A DNA stretch of 57,505 nt from Chloroflexota bacterium (lineage in GTDB: Bacteria > Chloroflexota > Limnocylindria > Limnocylindrales > CSP1-4): NCBI GenBank assembly GCA_919901745.1, contig CAKKPP010000016.1:72106-129610 (forward strand), given 5' to 3'. A program made the position numbers and the translations under genes. This document shows positions 32,812 through 42,872 of this stretch, in pieces. Position 1 is the first letter of the stretch; every line of letters starts with the position of its first letter. The notes under the pieces were generated by a model. It did no database searches and had not been told where the DNA came from. It saw nothing but the letters and a program-made list of their open reading frames with translations.

Positions 32812-33122
32812 CGGGGCCCTCGCTGACCGTCGGGAAGGACGTCATCCGCGAGATGGCGCGATTGGCCGCACTCGAAGTCCCCGGCGTTCTTCGTGTCGCG
32901 CGGACCGGCCCGGTCTGGCGCAACTGGATGGGAGGAACGGCGGTCCGTGTCCGCATCAGGGACGATCAGGTCCACCTGAAGGTATGGATCGTCGCACGCC
33001 CGGGCCAGCCGCTGGCGGACATCGTGCAGCAGGTTCGGGTGGCCGTGGCGGCCGCCGTGGTGCGGCTGCTGGGCCTCCAGCTCGGCTCGGTGAACGTGAT
33101 CGTCGATGGCGTCGGCGGCTGA
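32808..33122 (+). CDS. Second Asp23/Gls24 family protein (YqhY-like)
   Basis: 104 aa. A bare Asp23 domain: opening VGKDVIREMARLAALEVPGVLRV and VHLKVWIVARPGQPLADIVQQV. It lies directly before nusB, the position of YqhY in Firmicutes, where it has been linked to control of acetyl-CoA carboxylase and fatty acid synthesis; that role here is inference. GTG start overlaps the plsX stop and the C-terminus overlaps nusB by 17 nt. Confidence 0.85.
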   Translation: MTGPSLTVGKDVIREMARLAALEVPGVLRVARTGPVWRNWMGGTAVRVRIRDDQVHLKVWIVARPGQPLADIVQQVRVAVAAAVVRLLGLQLGSVNVIVDGVGG

Positions 33123-33624
33123 CCGCATCCGGGGTCTGCGAACCGGTCGACGACTCGCGCTTGCGGCCATCTTCGAGGCCGATTTCGGGCAGCGCACGGC
33201 GGCCGCCATCCTGGAGCGCCACGTCGCCGAGTCGGAGATGGATCCCGTCGCGATCGAACTGGCGCGCCGGCTGGTCACGGCGGTGACCGAGCATCGCGAC
33301 CGGATCGACGCCGTGATCGAGCGAGTGGCGCCCCAGTACCCCGTCGTCCAGCTGGCGCGGATGGACCGTGCCTTGCTCCGTACCGCGCTCGGTGAGGTGC
33401 TACACTCGCCCACGCCGGCCCGGGTGGCGATCGCCGAGTGGGTCGAACTGGCACGGGTCTACAGCGGAGACCCGACACGCCGCCTGATGAATGGCGTCCT
33501 TGGCAAGATCTCAACCGAGTCGACCGGCGCGGGCGCGTCGGCACCCATCTCCGAGGAGGGAGTCAGTGGCCACAACCTACGAGCGTCTCAAGAAGCTCGT
33601 CGTCGAGCAGCTCGGCGTCGATGA
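33106..33624 (+). CDS. nusB: Transcription antitermination protein NusB
   Basis: 172 aa. All-helical NusB fold with [15 protein letters not shown] near 14-28, the [15 protein letters not shown] helix and the closing [10 protein letters not shown]. With NusE (S10) it binds boxA of rRNA leaders. The usual C-terminus is at about residue 132; here some 40 further residues continue and the last 59 nt run inside acpP in another frame. An extended -10 box for acpP lies inside this gene. Confidence 0.9.
   Translation: MASAADRIRGLRTGRRLALAAIFEADFGQRTAAAILERHVAESEMDPVAIELARRLVTAVTEHRDRIDAVIERVAPQYPVVQLARMDRALLRTALGEVLHSPTPARVAIAEWVELARVYSGDPTRRLMNGVLGKISTESTGAGASAPISEEGVSGHNLRASQEARRRAARRR
33398..33406 (+). 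promoter_or_regulatory. Extended -10 promoter of acpP inside nusB
   Basis: TGC-TACACT, followed by CGCCC, the same box as before rpsB, 160 nt before the acpP GTG. Confidence 0.5.
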
Positions 33625-33802
33625 GGATCAGGTCAACGCCGAGGCGTCGTTCGTCGATGACCTGAATGCGGATTCGCTCGACCTGGTCGAGCTCATCATG
33701 AGCCTCGAGGAGGAATTCGGGACCGAGATCTCGGACGAGGACGCCGAGAAGATTCGGACGGTCCAGGACGCGGTCGAGTACATCGACGAGCACTCCTCCT
33801 AG
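33566..33802 (+). CDS. acpP: Acyl carrier protein
   Basis: 78 aa, acidic. The phosphopantetheine attachment motif [15 protein letters not shown] places Ser37 as the modified residue. Carries acyl chains for fatty acid synthesis. GTG start with GAGGAGGGAG upstream; its first 59 nt overlap the nusB frame. acpP-rnc-smc-ftsY-ffh is a conserved order. Confidence 0.96.
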   Translation: MATTYERLKKLVVEQLGVDEDQVNAEASFVDDLNADSLDLVELIMSLEEEFGTEISDEDAEKIRTVQDAVEYIDEHSS

Positions 33803-33841
33803 CCTCCCGTTCCGCCGCCCAGCCTGGCCCGTCAGGGAGTC

Positions 33842-34558
33842 GTGAGCCTGGTCGACGGCTTCGTGGAGCGCCTCGGGCTCCCGATCGACGATCGGGCGCT
33901 GATCCGGCAGGCCCTGATCCACAGCAGCTGGCTGCACGAGCACCGCGACGAGGCCCCGGGGCACAACGAACGTCTGGAGCAGCTCGGCGACGCCGTCGTC
34001 AGCCTGGCCATCTCGGAGGCACTGTTCCGGCGGCATCCGGTCGACGACGAGGGAATGCTGTCGGCCCGGCGCGCTGCCATCGTGAGTACCGTCGGCCTGG
34101 CCCGGCTGGCCGAGCGAATCGGCCTGGCCGACCACCTCCTCCTCGGCGAGGGCGAGCGCCTGCAGCGTGGCCCGCTTCGCCCATCGCTTCTGGCATCGGC
34201 CTTTGAGGCCGTTGCCGGCGCCATCCATCTCGAGCTCGGCTGGGAGGCGGTCCGCGACTGGTTGACCGAGCTGGCCGAGCCGGAACTCACCGGTGATGAG
34301 CCGATCGGCACGCTGAAAAGCCCCAAGAGCCGGCTTCAGGAACACACCCAGCGCACGACCGGAGCGCGTCCCGAGTACCGGCTCGTGTCGGCCGTGGGTC
34401 CCGATCACGAGAAGCGCTTCCGGATCGAGGCGGTGGTCGCGGACGAAGTCCTCGGCGTCGGCGAGGGTCCCTCGCGGCGCGAGGCCGAGACGGTCGCCGC
34501 CGACGAGGCGCTGTCGACGCTCGAGGCGCGCGGGGACGGGCCGGAAGAGGCATCGTGA
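33842..34558 (+). CDS. rnc: Ribonuclease III with a substituted metal-binding aspartate
   Basis: 238 aa. The RNase III domain (1-150) has the signature NERLEQLGDAV with both Glu and the Asp in place, followed by a dsRNA-binding domain (about 160-230). The second metal box, normally Ala-Asp-x-x-Glu-Ala, reads LLASAFEAVAG: Ser119 stands where the catalytic Asp is expected, with Glu122 kept. RNase III cleaves double-stranded RNA in rRNA processing. The C-terminus overlaps smc (GTGA). The codon TCG at 34196-34198 is clear in the sequence. Confidence 0.93.
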   Translation: MSLVDGFVERLGLPIDDRALIRQALIHSSWLHEHRDEAPGHNERLEQLGDAVVSLAISEALFRRHPVDDEGMLSARRAAIVSTVGLARLAERIGLADHLLLGEGERLQRGPLRPSLLASAFEAVAGAIHLELGWEAVRDWLTELAEPELTGDEPIGTLKSPKSRLQEHTQRTTGARPEYRLVSAVGPDHEKRFRIEAVVADEVLGVGEGPSRREAETVAADEALSTLEARGDGPEEAS

Positions 34559-37500
34559 CGGCGCCGGCACGGTTGCTCGGGCTCAAGCTGCACGGCTTCA
34601 AGTCGTTCGCGGAACGCACCAGCATCGAGTTCGGACCGGGCATCAGCGCCATCGTCGGACCCAACGGATCCGGCAAGAGCAACCTGGCCGACGCCCTCCG
34701 CTGGGCGTTGGGGGAGCAGGGACGGGCGCTCCGGCTGCGCAAGGCGGAAGACGTGATCTGGGCTGGTTCCGAGCGGCGCGCCGCCCAGGGGATGGCCGAC
34801 GTCACGCTGGTGGTCGACAATGCCGACGGGTTGATCCCGGTGGAATTCCAGGTGCTCGAGCTGGGTCGGCGGCTGTACCGGTCCGGCGAGAACGATTACC
34901 TGCTCAACCGCCAGCGCGTCCGGCTGCGCGATCTCGTGGACCTGCTCGACAGCGCCCATCTTGCCGACAACGCGTTCCTGTTCATCGGCCAGGGCATGGT
35001 CGACCAAGCCCTGGCACTGCGCCCGGAGGAGCGCCGGCCCCTGTTCGAGGAAGTGGCCGGCGTTCGTCGCCACGAGCGTCGCCGGCGCCGCGCGGAAGAA
35101 CAACTCCTGGAGGCCGAAACAAACCTCGCCCGCGTTCAGGACATCGTCGCCGAGCTCCGGCCGCAGGTCCGCCGGCTGGCCGCGCAGGCCGAGCAGCAGA
35201 CGACGCGCCGGTCGGCCGGCGAGGAACTGTCCGAGGCGTTGATCGCTGCGGCGCACGTCCGCTGGCACGCCGCGGCTGCCCGCGCCGCCGGCGCCGAGGC
35301 GGACCAGGCGCGCGCGCGCAGCGCGGTCGATACGGCGCTGGCCGAGCAGACCGGCGCGGAAGCCGCCGCGGGCGCGATCGCAGCTCGCCTCGAGGCTCGC
35401 GCGGCCCGCGAGGTCGAACTGGCCGGGGCCCACGAAGCCAGCCGCAGCACGGTCGTGGCGCTCCAGCTCCGTGACGCCGGCCTGGCGGCGGAGGAAGCGG
35501 CCCTGGAGCGGGATCGCGGCCGGCTGGCCGACGAACGACGAGCCGCCGAGGCCGAGCGGGACGACGCGCGACGGTCGCTGACAGCGCCAGATCCGCATCG
35601 GGATCGCGAACTGGAGGCGGCCCTCGCCGAGGCCGAGCGGATGCTCGCGGACACATTGGCGCAGCTCGCCGACCTGCGCGCCGGCCGGCGAGCGCGCGGC
35701 GAGGAACTGGCGGCGCTGCGCCGCGCCGATGCCGCGCGCACGGCCGACATCGAGACCGCTCGTCGACGGGTCCTCGACGCAGAGCGACGACTCGACGAGG
35801 AAGGGCAACGGCTGGCGTCCCTCGCCGAACGGCGGACGGACGCGGCGGGTCGGGCCGCGGCTGCCACCGATGACCTGGCCCGTGCCCTGGCGGACGAGGT
35901 CGACGCGATCGCCGCTCGCGACCTCGCACGGACTGCCGTCGAGCGCGGGGAGGGCACGCACCGGGCCGCGATGGATCGGTTGGCCGCGGCGTCTCAGGCG
36001 CAGGCCGGCCTCGGTGGCCGCCTCGAAGCGCTTGAGCGACGGATCTCGGCCGACGCCGAACGTGGGATCGCGCCGGCCGCGCGACGGCGCGGCGGTCGGC
36101 TCGTCAACGCCGATCTGCTCGTGGACGCGTCGGTGCGCGGGGCGGTCGAGGTGGCCCTGTCCGGCGCCCGACGTGCGTATGTCGTTCTCCGTCGGGCGGT
36201 CAGCGAACTGGCCGGCGAGCAGGGCGCCCTGATCGTCGAGGAACTCGCGGCGGCCCCGCCTCCGAAGGAGGGTGCGGCGGATCGACACGTCCGGGAGCGG
36301 GTCGTGGCCCTCGGCGGCGGCTTCCTCGAGGACGCGGTGCGGCGCGATGCATCCGGCGCCGTTCGACGCCTGCTCCGCCGTGCGGCCTGGCTGCCCGACC
36401 TGGAGCGATGCCTCGAGATCCAGCCGGACCTGGCGCCGGGCTGGATCGCGGTGGCGCGCGATGGGTCTGCCGTCGTCTCGGAGATCAGCGTGGCGCTCGG
36501 CAAGCCCGAGGGAACGCTGGATTGGAAGGTCGAGGCAGACCGCCTTCGGTCCGAGGGCGCCCGGCTCGAGGAGGCGGTCGGCTCGGCCCGGGCGGAATCC
36601 GAGGCGTCGGATCGTGCGCTCGGCGTGAGCCGAGCGTCGCTGGTCGAGGCGACGTCGCGCGAGCGATCGACCGGCGGCGCGCGGCGCGCGGCAGAGGAAC
36701 TGGAGCGGCGGGTTGCGCGGGATCTCGAGGCGATCGAGCGTGAGGTGGGCTGGCACCAGGCGCAGGTGACCAGGCTGGAGGCCGATCTCGCGCGCTTGCG
36801 CTCCGCGATCCCCGTGGACGAGGGTTCGCCCGGTGAGGCCGTGGCGGCAGGGGCCGGCGACGCCTCACCGGACGCCGAGGCGACCGATCCGGCCGCCACC
36901 GATCCATCGGCGACCGCCTCCTGGGAGGCGCGGGTCGCGGAGCTTCGAGCGCGTCGAGATGCGCTGGCGGCCGACGTCGCGGTCCAGGATCAGGCGATTC
37001 GCGCGGCACTCGACCGTCGCTCGCGGGCCGAGGCGACCGTGGCCTCGGGCGACAACCGCGTCGAGCGCGCCGATCACGAGTCCGCCGGCCTGACCACGCG
37101 CGCCAACGACCTCGCGATCGAGCGCCAGGAGATCCGCGGGAACCTGGCTGATGTAGCGCCACGGGCGGAGCATGCGCGCGCCGCTCTCGATGAGCTGCGT
37201 GCGGAAGATCGGCGGGATCGTGAGCAACTCGCCACCGCCGAAGGTGCCGCCGCAACGGCCCGCGACCAGCTCCGGGCGTCGGAGGATCGAGCTCGCGCGG
37301 CCGATCGGCTCGATCTCGAGGCCCGCCTCGCGCTCGACGCGCTTCGAGAACAGGTCCTGGTCGAGCTCGCGGGACTGGGCGAACTTGGGCTCCGCCATCT
37401 CGAGGCGGTGGGGCGGCGGTCGGGCCCTGCGGACACATCGGGCGGGCAGGGAGCGCCGGGCGCGGCTGGAGCGTCGAGAGACGTCGGCTTGCCCGACGTC

Positions 37501-38316
37501 GATGCCCAGGTGGACGAGGGCGATCCCGACGTGGTTGCGCTGGAAGCGGCGCTCGATGCGGCAGCGCACGTCTGGGCGGATGCGCTGCCCGTCGGCGACA
37601 TGCCGACCCCCGGCCGACTGGCCGGCCTGCGCCGCCGGTATCACGAGCTCGGTGCGGCGAACCCGTACGCGATTGACGAGTACGACTCGCTGCGCAGCCG
37701 ACTCCAGGGTCTCGACGAGCAGGAGGGGGATCTGCGCGCGGCGATCGTCCGAACGCGGGATCTGATCGGTGAGCTGAATACGTTGATCGCCACGCAGTTC
37801 CGCACCACGTTCGCATCGCTGGAGGTCGCGTTCGATGCACGGTTCCGTCAGCTCTTTGGCGGTGGCTTCGCGCGCCTCTCGCTGACCGATCCAGAGGATC
37901 TCTCGGCGACGGGCGTCGAGATCGTCGCGCGCCCGCCGGGCAAGAAGGCGCAGGCGCTGTCGATGCTCTCCGGCGGCGAGCGCGCGCTGACCGCGGTGGC
38001 GCTCCTGTTTGCGATGCTGACGGTGCGCCCGGTTCCGTTCTGCGTGCTTGACGAGGTCGATGCCGCCCTCGACGAGGCCAACGTCGGACGATTTGCCGAG
38101 GCGCTTCACGAGCTCGCGGCCCGGATCCAGTTCATCGTGATCACGCACAACCGGGGCACGATCGAGCAGGCCGATGCCCTGTACGGGGTGACCGTCGGTG
38201 ACGATTCGGTCAGCCGCGTGGTCAGTCTCCGGCTCGACGAGGCGAACGCGATCGCGGCCCAGGCGACCAGCGACCCCCGGGCGGGCCAACTCGACCCTGA
38301 ATCGGTGGTCGGGTAG
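34555..38316 (+). CDS. smc: Chromosome partition protein Smc
   Basis: 1253 aa. The N-terminal half-ATPase has [20 protein letters not shown] with Walker A at 35-42. Long Ala/Arg/Glu coiled coils (170-500 and 660-1030) surround a hinge at about 500-655, and the C-terminal half has [15 protein letters not shown] near 1137 and [14 protein letters not shown]. It compacts and segregates the chromosome with ScpA/B, which are not encoded here. GTG start coupled to rnc. The hinge lacks the usual glycine-rich Thr-Gly-Gly ending. Confidence 0.96.
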   Translation: MTAPARLLGLKLHGFKSFAERTSIEFGPGISAIVGPNGSGKSNLADALRWALGEQGRALRLRKAEDVIWAGSERRAAQGMADVTLVVDNADGLIPVEFQVLELGRRLYRSGENDYLLNRQRVRLRDLVDLLDSAHLADNAFLFIGQGMVDQALALRPEERRPLFEEVAGVRRHERRRRRAEEQLLEAETNLARVQDIVAELRPQVRRLAAQAEQQTTRRSAGEELSEALIAAAHVRWHAAAARAAGAEADQARARSAVDTALAEQTGAEAAAGAIAARLEARAAREVELAGAHEASRSTVVALQLRDAGLAAEEAALERDRGRLADERRAAEAERDDARRSLTAPDPHRDRELEAALAEAERMLADTLAQLADLRAGRRARGEELAALRRADAARTADIETARRRVLDAERRLDEEGQRLASLAERRTDAAGRAAAATDDLARALADEVDAIAARDLARTAVERGEGTHRAAMDRLAAASQAQAGLGGRLEALERRISADAERGIAPAARRRGGRLVNADLLVDASVRGAVEVALSGARRAYVVLRRAVSELAGEQGALIVEELAAAPPPKEGAADRHVRERVVALGGGFLEDAVRRDASGAVRRLLRRAAWLPDLERCLEIQPDLAPGWIAVARDGSAVVSEISVALGKPEGTLDWKVEADRLRSEGARLEEAVGSARAESEASDRALGVSRASLVEATSRERSTGGARRAAEELERRVARDLEAIEREVGWHQAQVTRLEADLARLRSAIPVDEGSPGEAVAAGAGDASPDAEATDPAATDPSATASWEARVAELRARRDALAADVAVQDQAIRAALDRRSRAEATVASGDNRVERADHESAGLTTRANDLAIERQEIRGNLADVAPRAEHARAALDELRAEDRRDREQLATAEGAAATARDQLRASEDRARAADRLDLEARLALDALREQVLVELAGLGELGLRHLEAVGRRSGPADTSGGQGAPGAAGASRDVGLPDVDAQVDEGDPDVVALEAALDAAAHVWADALPVGDMPTPGRLAGLRRRYHELGAANPYAIDEYDSLRSRLQGLDEQEGDLRAAIVRTRDLIGELNTLIATQFRTTFASLEVAFDARFRQLFGGGFARLSLTDPEDLSATGVEIVARPPGKKAQALSMLSGGERALTAVALLFAMLTVRPVPFCVLDEVDAALDEANVGRFAEALHELAARIQFIVITHNRGTIEQADALYGVTVGDDSVSRVVSLRLDEANAIAAQATSDPRAGQLDPESVVG

Positions 38317-38320
38317 GACC

Positions 38321-39448
38321 GTGGCGCCGCTGTTCGACTGGCTCCGCCGGCCCGAATCAACCCTCGTCGATCCTGCGGGAGGGGACGCGTCACTCCACGA
38401 GCCCGGCGATGAGCTGCCCGCCCAAGACGGACACCCCGCGGACTCGCCCGCCTCCGACGCCGAGCCTGGCGCTGCCGATGAGGCCGAGCCCGAAGCGGCC
38501 GAGCCCGAAGCGGCCGAGCCCGATGCTGCCGAGCCCGAAGCGGTCGTATCCGAAGCTGGATCAGCCGGACTCGACGCCGGACTGCAGCGGACGCGAGGCG
38601 GGTTCATGACCCGGCTGCGCGGGCTCTTCGCCGCCGCCGACGATGTGCCCGACTGGGACGACATCGAGGACACGCTGATCGCGGGCGACATCGGCGCCGT
38701 CCTCGCCTCGGACGTCGTGCGCCGGGCCCGGGCGCGGCGCGACCCCGGCGATGCGGAGGGGGCCGTTCGGGCGGAACTGGCGGCCCTCCTGGCACCGCGC
38801 GCGCATCCCTGGGCGCCCCGGCGCGCCGGAGCCGGGCTCCCCGCCGTCGTCCTCGTGGTTGGCGTGAACGGCACCGGCAAGACGACCACCATCGGCAAGC
38901 TGGCGGCGCGGGCCGCTGCCGACGGCCAGGTCGTTCTGCTCGCGGCCGCGGACACGTTCCGGGCGGCAGCCGTCGACCAGCTCCGGATCTGGGCCGAGCG
39001 CGCCTCGGCGGACGTGGTCGCCCATGCTCCCGGTGCCGATCCCGGAGCGGTTGTCTACGACGCGCTCGACGCGGCGGTCGCCCGGGGCGTCGACCTCGTG
39101 ATCGCCGATACCGCCGGACGCCTGCACACCAAGGCCAACCTGATGGACGAGCTGGGCAAGATCCGGCGGATCATCGACAAGCGGCTCCCCGGCACCGAGC
39201 CGGAGACACTGTTCGTGCTCGACGCCACGACCGGCCAGAACGGGTTGGCCCAGGCGAAGGCCTTTCACGACGCCGTCGGCCTGACCGGCATCGTGCTGAC
39301 CAAGCTGGACTCAACGGCCAAGGGCGGGATCGTCTTCGCCATCGAGGCGTCCCTCGGGATCCCGGTTCAGTTCGTGGGGGTAGGGGAGCAGGTCGGTGAC
39401 CTTCTCCCGTTCGATCCCGACGCGTTCGTCGAGGCACTGTTCGCCTGA
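38321..39448 (+). CDS. ftsY: Signal recognition particle receptor FtsY
   Basis: 375 aa. The acidic N-terminal A region (1-90) contains four 15-bp units coding Glu-Pro-Glu-Ala-Ala. NG domain: N helices (95-150), [15 protein letters not shown] with P-loop at 181-188, [22 protein letters not shown] and [10 protein letters not shown]. Receives the SRP-ribosome complex at the membrane. GTG 4 nt after smc. Confidence 0.96.
   Translation: MAPLFDWLRRPESTLVDPAGGDASLHEPGDELPAQDGHPADSPASDAEPGAADEAEPEAAEPEAAEPDAAEPEAVVSEAGSAGLDAGLQRTRGGFMTRLRGLFAAADDVPDWDDIEDTLIAGDIGAVLASDVVRRARARRDPGDAEGAVRAELAALLAPRAHPWAPRRAGAGLPAVVLVVGVNGTGKTTTIGKLAARAAADGQVVLLAAADTFRAAAVDQLRIWAERASADVVAHAPGADPGAVVYDALDAAVARGVDLVIADTAGRLHTKANLMDELGKIRRIIDKRLPGTEPETLFVLDATTGQNGLAQAKAFHDAVGLTGIVLTKLDSTAKGGIVFAIEASLGIPVQFVGVGEQVGDLLPFDPDAFVEALFA
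38486..38545 (+). repeat. 15-bp tandem repeat in the ftsY acidic region
   Basis: Four units of GAGCCCGAAGCGGCC (the third and fourth with changes) coding repeated Glu-Pro-Glu/Asp-Ala-Ala/Val. Confidence 0.9.
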
Positions 39449-39480
39449 CCGGCTCGGGTGGCCCCGCAAGGCTGATCGGC

Positions 39481-39508
39481 GTGGCGGGCCGGGCGTGGCG
39501 GGCCGGGC
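39481..39508 (+). repeat. 14-bp perfect duplication upstream of ffh
   Basis: GTGGCGGGCCGGGC twice in direct succession, in the ftsY-ffh gap. Confidence 0.9.
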
Positions 39509-39512
39509 TCGG

Positions 39513-39543
39513 CGCGATGGGCTACACCGCGATGGGCTACACT
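39513..39543 (+). promoter_or_regulatory. Duplicated -10 region of ffh
   Basis: CGCGATGGGCTACAC occurs twice in tandem (15-bp period), giving TACACC and then TACACT. The second, at 39538-39543, matches the recurrent -10 box of this window; it lies 88 nt before the ffh GTG. Confidence 0.5.
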
Positions 39544-39630
39544 CTGCCCGCCTCGGTGCGCCAGAACCCGCGCACCAACCGGGAGCCCGTGCGGCCCCCG
39601 TGTCATCCGAACGGAGACCAGTACCTCACC

Positions 39631-40962
39631 GTGTTCGAGACCCTCAGCGATCGCCTGCGACGAACCCTCGACGGCCTGACCGGCCGCGGTCGCGTCTCGG
39701 AGGCCGACGTCGAGGCCGCGCTGCGCGAGATCCGGCTGTCGCTGCTCGAGGCCGACGTCAACTTCCGCGTCGTCAAGGACTTCATTGGACGGATCCGCGA
39801 GCGCGCCATCGGCGCCGAGATCCTGGGCAGCCTGACGGCCGGCCAGCAGGTGGTGAAGATCGTTCACGAGGAACTGATCGCGCTGCTCTCTGCCGGTGAT
39901 CGTGCGTTCAGGCTGCACGGCAACCCGGCTGTGATCGCCATGGTCGGTCTGCAGGGATCGGGCAAGACCACATCCGCGGCCAAGCTCGCTCGGCTGATCG
40001 TCAGACAGGGCCGGCGGCCCCTGCTCGTCGCCGCCGATCCCTACCGACCGGCTGCCGCCGACCAGCTCGAAACCCTGGGTCGGGGGCTCGACATCCCGGT
40101 CCACCGCGCACCCGCCGGCACCTCGGTCGTCGACATCGCCAGGGGCGGCATCGATGCCGCTCGCCGGTTGACGCGCGACACGGTGATCATCGACACGGCC
40201 GGGCGCCTGTCGGTCGACGAGGGTCTCATGGCCGAGATCGCTGCCCTGAACGCGGCCGTCGCCCCGGTCGAGACGCTGCTCGTCGTCGACGCGATGGCCG
40301 GCCAGGAGGCGGTGGGCGTGGCCGAAGCCTTCGCGGCGGCCGTCCCCGTCACGGGCCTGGTGCTGACCAAGATCGACGGCGATGCCCGCGGTGGTGCCGC
40401 CCTGTCCATCTCCGCGGTCACCGGCCTGCCCGTGAAGTTCCTCGGGACGGGCGAGAAGACGGATGCCCTCGAGGCGTTCCATCCCGACCGCCTGGCCGGG
40501 CGGATCCTCGGCATGGGCGACATCCTGACGCTCGTCGAGCGCGCCCAGGAGGTCGTCGACACGACCCAGGCGGCCAAGCTCGAAGAGAAGCTGCGCAAGG
40601 CGCAATTCACGCTCGAGGACTTCCTCGAACAGCTTCAGCAGGTCCAGAAGATGGGGCCGCTTGGCCAGCTCATGGGGATGATCCCCGGGATGGGTGGGAT
40701 GGCCCGTGAGGCCGAGGCAGCCGTCGACCGCGGAGACCTTCGCCGGATCGAGGCGATCATCCGCTCAATGACGACGCGCGAACGGCGTGACCCGACCATC
40801 CTGACCGCGGCGCGACGGCGCAGGATCGCGACCGGATCGGGGACGACCCTTCCAGACGTCAATCGCCTCGTCAAGCAGTTCTCGGAAATGCAGAAAGTCA
40901 TGAAACAGTTCGCCGGAGCGGGGCGGCACGGCGGTGCCGCGGCCATGCTCGGGCGGCGGTAG
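39631..40962 (+). CDS. ffh: Signal recognition particle protein Ffh
   Basis: 443 aa. N domain (1-85), G domain with GLQGSGKTTSAAKLA (P-loop 106-113), DPYRPAAADQL, DTAGRLSVDE and TKIDGDARGG, then the Met-rich M domain (from about 300, MGPLGQLMGMIPGMGGMA) that binds 4.5S RNA and signal peptides. GTG at 39631 begins Met-Phe-Glu-Thr-Leu-Ser, the usual Ffh opening; frames upstream to 39481 are repeat sequence and the promoter. The SRP RNA gene is not in this window. Confidence 0.96.
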   Translation: MFETLSDRLRRTLDGLTGRGRVSEADVEAALREIRLSLLEADVNFRVVKDFIGRIRERAIGAEILGSLTAGQQVVKIVHEELIALLSAGDRAFRLHGNPAVIAMVGLQGSGKTTSAAKLARLIVRQGRRPLLVAADPYRPAAADQLETLGRGLDIPVHRAPAGTSVVDIARGGIDAARRLTRDTVIIDTAGRLSVDEGLMAEIAALNAAVAPVETLLVVDAMAGQEAVGVAEAFAAAVPVTGLVLTKIDGDARGGAALSISAVTGLPVKFLGTGEKTDALEAFHPDRLAGRILGMGDILTLVERAQEVVDTTQAAKLEEKLRKAQFTLEDFLEQLQQVQKMGPLGQLMGMIPGMGGMAREAEAAVDRGDLRRIEAIIRSMTTRERRDPTILTAARRRRIATGSGTTLPDVNRLVKQFSEMQKVMKQFAGAGRHGGAAAMLGRR

Positions 40963-40968
40963 CGAGGG

Positions 40969-42843
40969 ATGGGGATGACGACCGAACGACCTGGCGAGGC
41001 GAACCTCGAGGACACACAGCCGATCGACGTGGCCGGAACACAAGGCGGGTCGCAAGCGACGAGCGACGTGCCACCCCTGATGCCGTCGACCGCGGCGACC
41101 GAGCCGGTTGCCGGCGCACCGCGTCGGCGCGGGGGGCTGCGCTGGGGCATCGCCCTTGGCGCCGTCGCGATCGCGGTCGGCGTGGCGGCGGCGGCCGCCT
41201 TTCTCCTGGCCGGCCAGTCGGCCGGCTCGCGACTCGTCGGCTGGGCACCGTCGGACGCAGCCGCATACGCCGAGATTCGACTGGACCTGCCGGGCGACCA
41301 GCGCGCCCGGGTCGGCGAATTCCTGGCGCACTTCCCGGGATTCTCGGATCAGGCGATCCTCGACGACAAGATCGACGAGGCGCTCGACCGGATCGTGTCC
41401 GGGGCCACGAACGGGAAGCAGGACTTCACGAACGACATCAAGCCCTGGTTCGATGGCCAGGTCGCCCTGGCCGTCTCTGCCTCGGCGCTCGCCGCCGGTT
41501 CGGGCGGCGAAGGCGCCGAGCCCCGGGGGCTGGCGCTCATCGCGATCAAGGACGCCCCGGCGGCCCGCGCCTGGTTTGAGGCGCTGGTCGCCGAGTCCGG
41601 GCAGACGGTGCGCGTCGAGCGGCACGGCGATGTCGACCTGCTTGTCGATGGCGACGGCACGGCAACGGCGGCGTTTCTCGAACGGGTCATGCTCGCGGGC
41701 GATCTCGAATCGGTCAAGGCGGCCGTGGACGGAACGGGCGAGTCCGGGCTGTCCGCGAACGCGTCCTACAAGGCGGCACGTGCGGCCATGAGCGGCGACC
41801 GGATCGGTTTCGGGTTCGTCGACGTTGACGCGCTGCTGGCGGCCGCTGCGGCCTCCCCCAACGGCGTGAGCGGAGCCGCGCCGGTCGAGGACGCCGTGCG
41901 GGCGCTGGCACCGGACTGGGTCGCGTTCGGCGTCCGTGCAGATGCGGCGGCGGTCGTGTTCGACGCCGCGTGGCCGCACGTGGCCGCCGTGGGCTTCGAG
42001 GGAGCGAACCGCGCCGGCGTGATCGCCACGCGGGTGCCGGCCTCGACCATCCTGTTGACGGATGCCCACCAGGTGGGCTCGATGCTCGGCGCCGCGCTCG
42101 AACAGGCCAGGTCCAGCGCGGATGGCGCGAAGGCCCTCGCTGAGATCGAGCAGGCCGCGAGCCTCCTCGGTGGATTGGACAACCTCGTGGCCTGGATCGG
42201 CGATGCCGGCCTCGTTGTCACCCGGGACGGTGACGCCCTCGCCGGAGGCATCGTGGTGGTGCCCGCGGATCGAGCGGCGGCCGAGCGCCTCTCGACGACC
42301 CTGAGCGGATTCCTGGAGTTGTTCGGCACCGACAGCGGCCTCGCGATTCGCACCGAGGACCACGCGGGGACGACGATCACCATCCTGGACCTCGGCGACG
42401 CCGAGACGCTCCTGGGCACCGCGCTGGGCGGCGGCAGCGGCCCCGGCGGCAGCGGCCTCGGCAGTCTGCCGATCAACCCCGTCGCGCCGGGCGGGCGGGT
42501 GGAGCTTGCCTGGGCGATCACCGACGATGTCGTCGTCATCGCGCTTGGGCCGGAGTTCGTGCGCGCTGTCCTCGACGTCCGGCCGGGGGCCGCGCTGGCC
42601 GACGATCCTCGCTATCGTGCGCTGATCGAGTCGGTCGGCCGCGAGAACAACGGCTCGGCGTTCGTCGACCTGGCCGCGACTCGGGCGATCGTCGAAGGGT
42701 TCCTGGCCGCGGCCGGTGGATCGTCGCTGACGGACTACCAGCGCGACGTCCAGCCGTACGTGACCCCGTTCGACGCCTGGGTGCAGGCGACGACGGTCGG
42801 TGACGACATCGACCGGGCAACCATGCAGATCACCGTCAAATAG
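40969..42843 (+). CDS. DUF3352 domain membrane-anchored protein
   Basis: 624 aa. A polar N-terminus (1-55) and one membrane segment (about 58-82, GIALGAVAIAVGVAAAAAFLLAG) precede a large extracytoplasmic region with Ser/Ala/Asp-rich alpha/beta repeats (YAEIRLDLPGDQRA, IKPWFDGQVALAV, AFVDLAATRAIVEGFL), as in DUF3352 proteins of Actinobacteria, Cyanobacteria and Chloroflexota. No function is known. A Gly/Ser linker (GGGSGPGGSGLGS) lies near 485. An ATG at 40975 is an alternative start. Confidence 0.78.
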   Translation: MGMTTERPGEANLEDTQPIDVAGTQGGSQATSDVPPLMPSTAATEPVAGAPRRRGGLRWGIALGAVAIAVGVAAAAAFLLAGQSAGSRLVGWAPSDAAAYAEIRLDLPGDQRARVGEFLAHFPGFSDQAILDDKIDEALDRIVSGATNGKQDFTNDIKPWFDGQVALAVSASALAAGSGGEGAEPRGLALIAIKDAPAARAWFEALVAESGQTVRVERHGDVDLLVDGDGTATAAFLERVMLAGDLESVKAAVDGTGESGLSANASYKAARAAMSGDRIGFGFVDVDALLAAAAASPNGVSGAAPVEDAVRALAPDWVAFGVRADAAAVVFDAAWPHVAAVGFEGANRAGVIATRVPASTILLTDAHQVGSMLGAALEQARSSADGAKALAEIEQAASLLGGLDNLVAWIGDAGLVVTRDGDALAGGIVVVPADRAAAERLSTTLSGFLELFGTDSGLAIRTEDHAGTTITILDLGDAETLLGTALGGGSGPGGSGLGSLPINPVAPGGRVELAWAITDDVVVIALGPEFVRAVLDVRPGAALADDPRYRALIESVGRENNGSAFVDLAATRAIVEGFLAAAGGSSLTDYQRDVQPYVTPFDAWVQATTVGDDIDRATMQITVK

Positions 42844-42872
42844 CAGGACACCATCCATCTTGAGCACGATGT

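Noticed and set aside
34405-36756. Minus-strand open frame of 783 codons opposite smc
   Set aside because: No recognisable motif and full overlap with smc, whose ATPase motifs are clear.
36865-38955. Minus-strand open frame of 696 codons opposite smc and ftsY
   Set aside because: Runs across two genes with intact GTPase and ATPase motifs on the plus strand.
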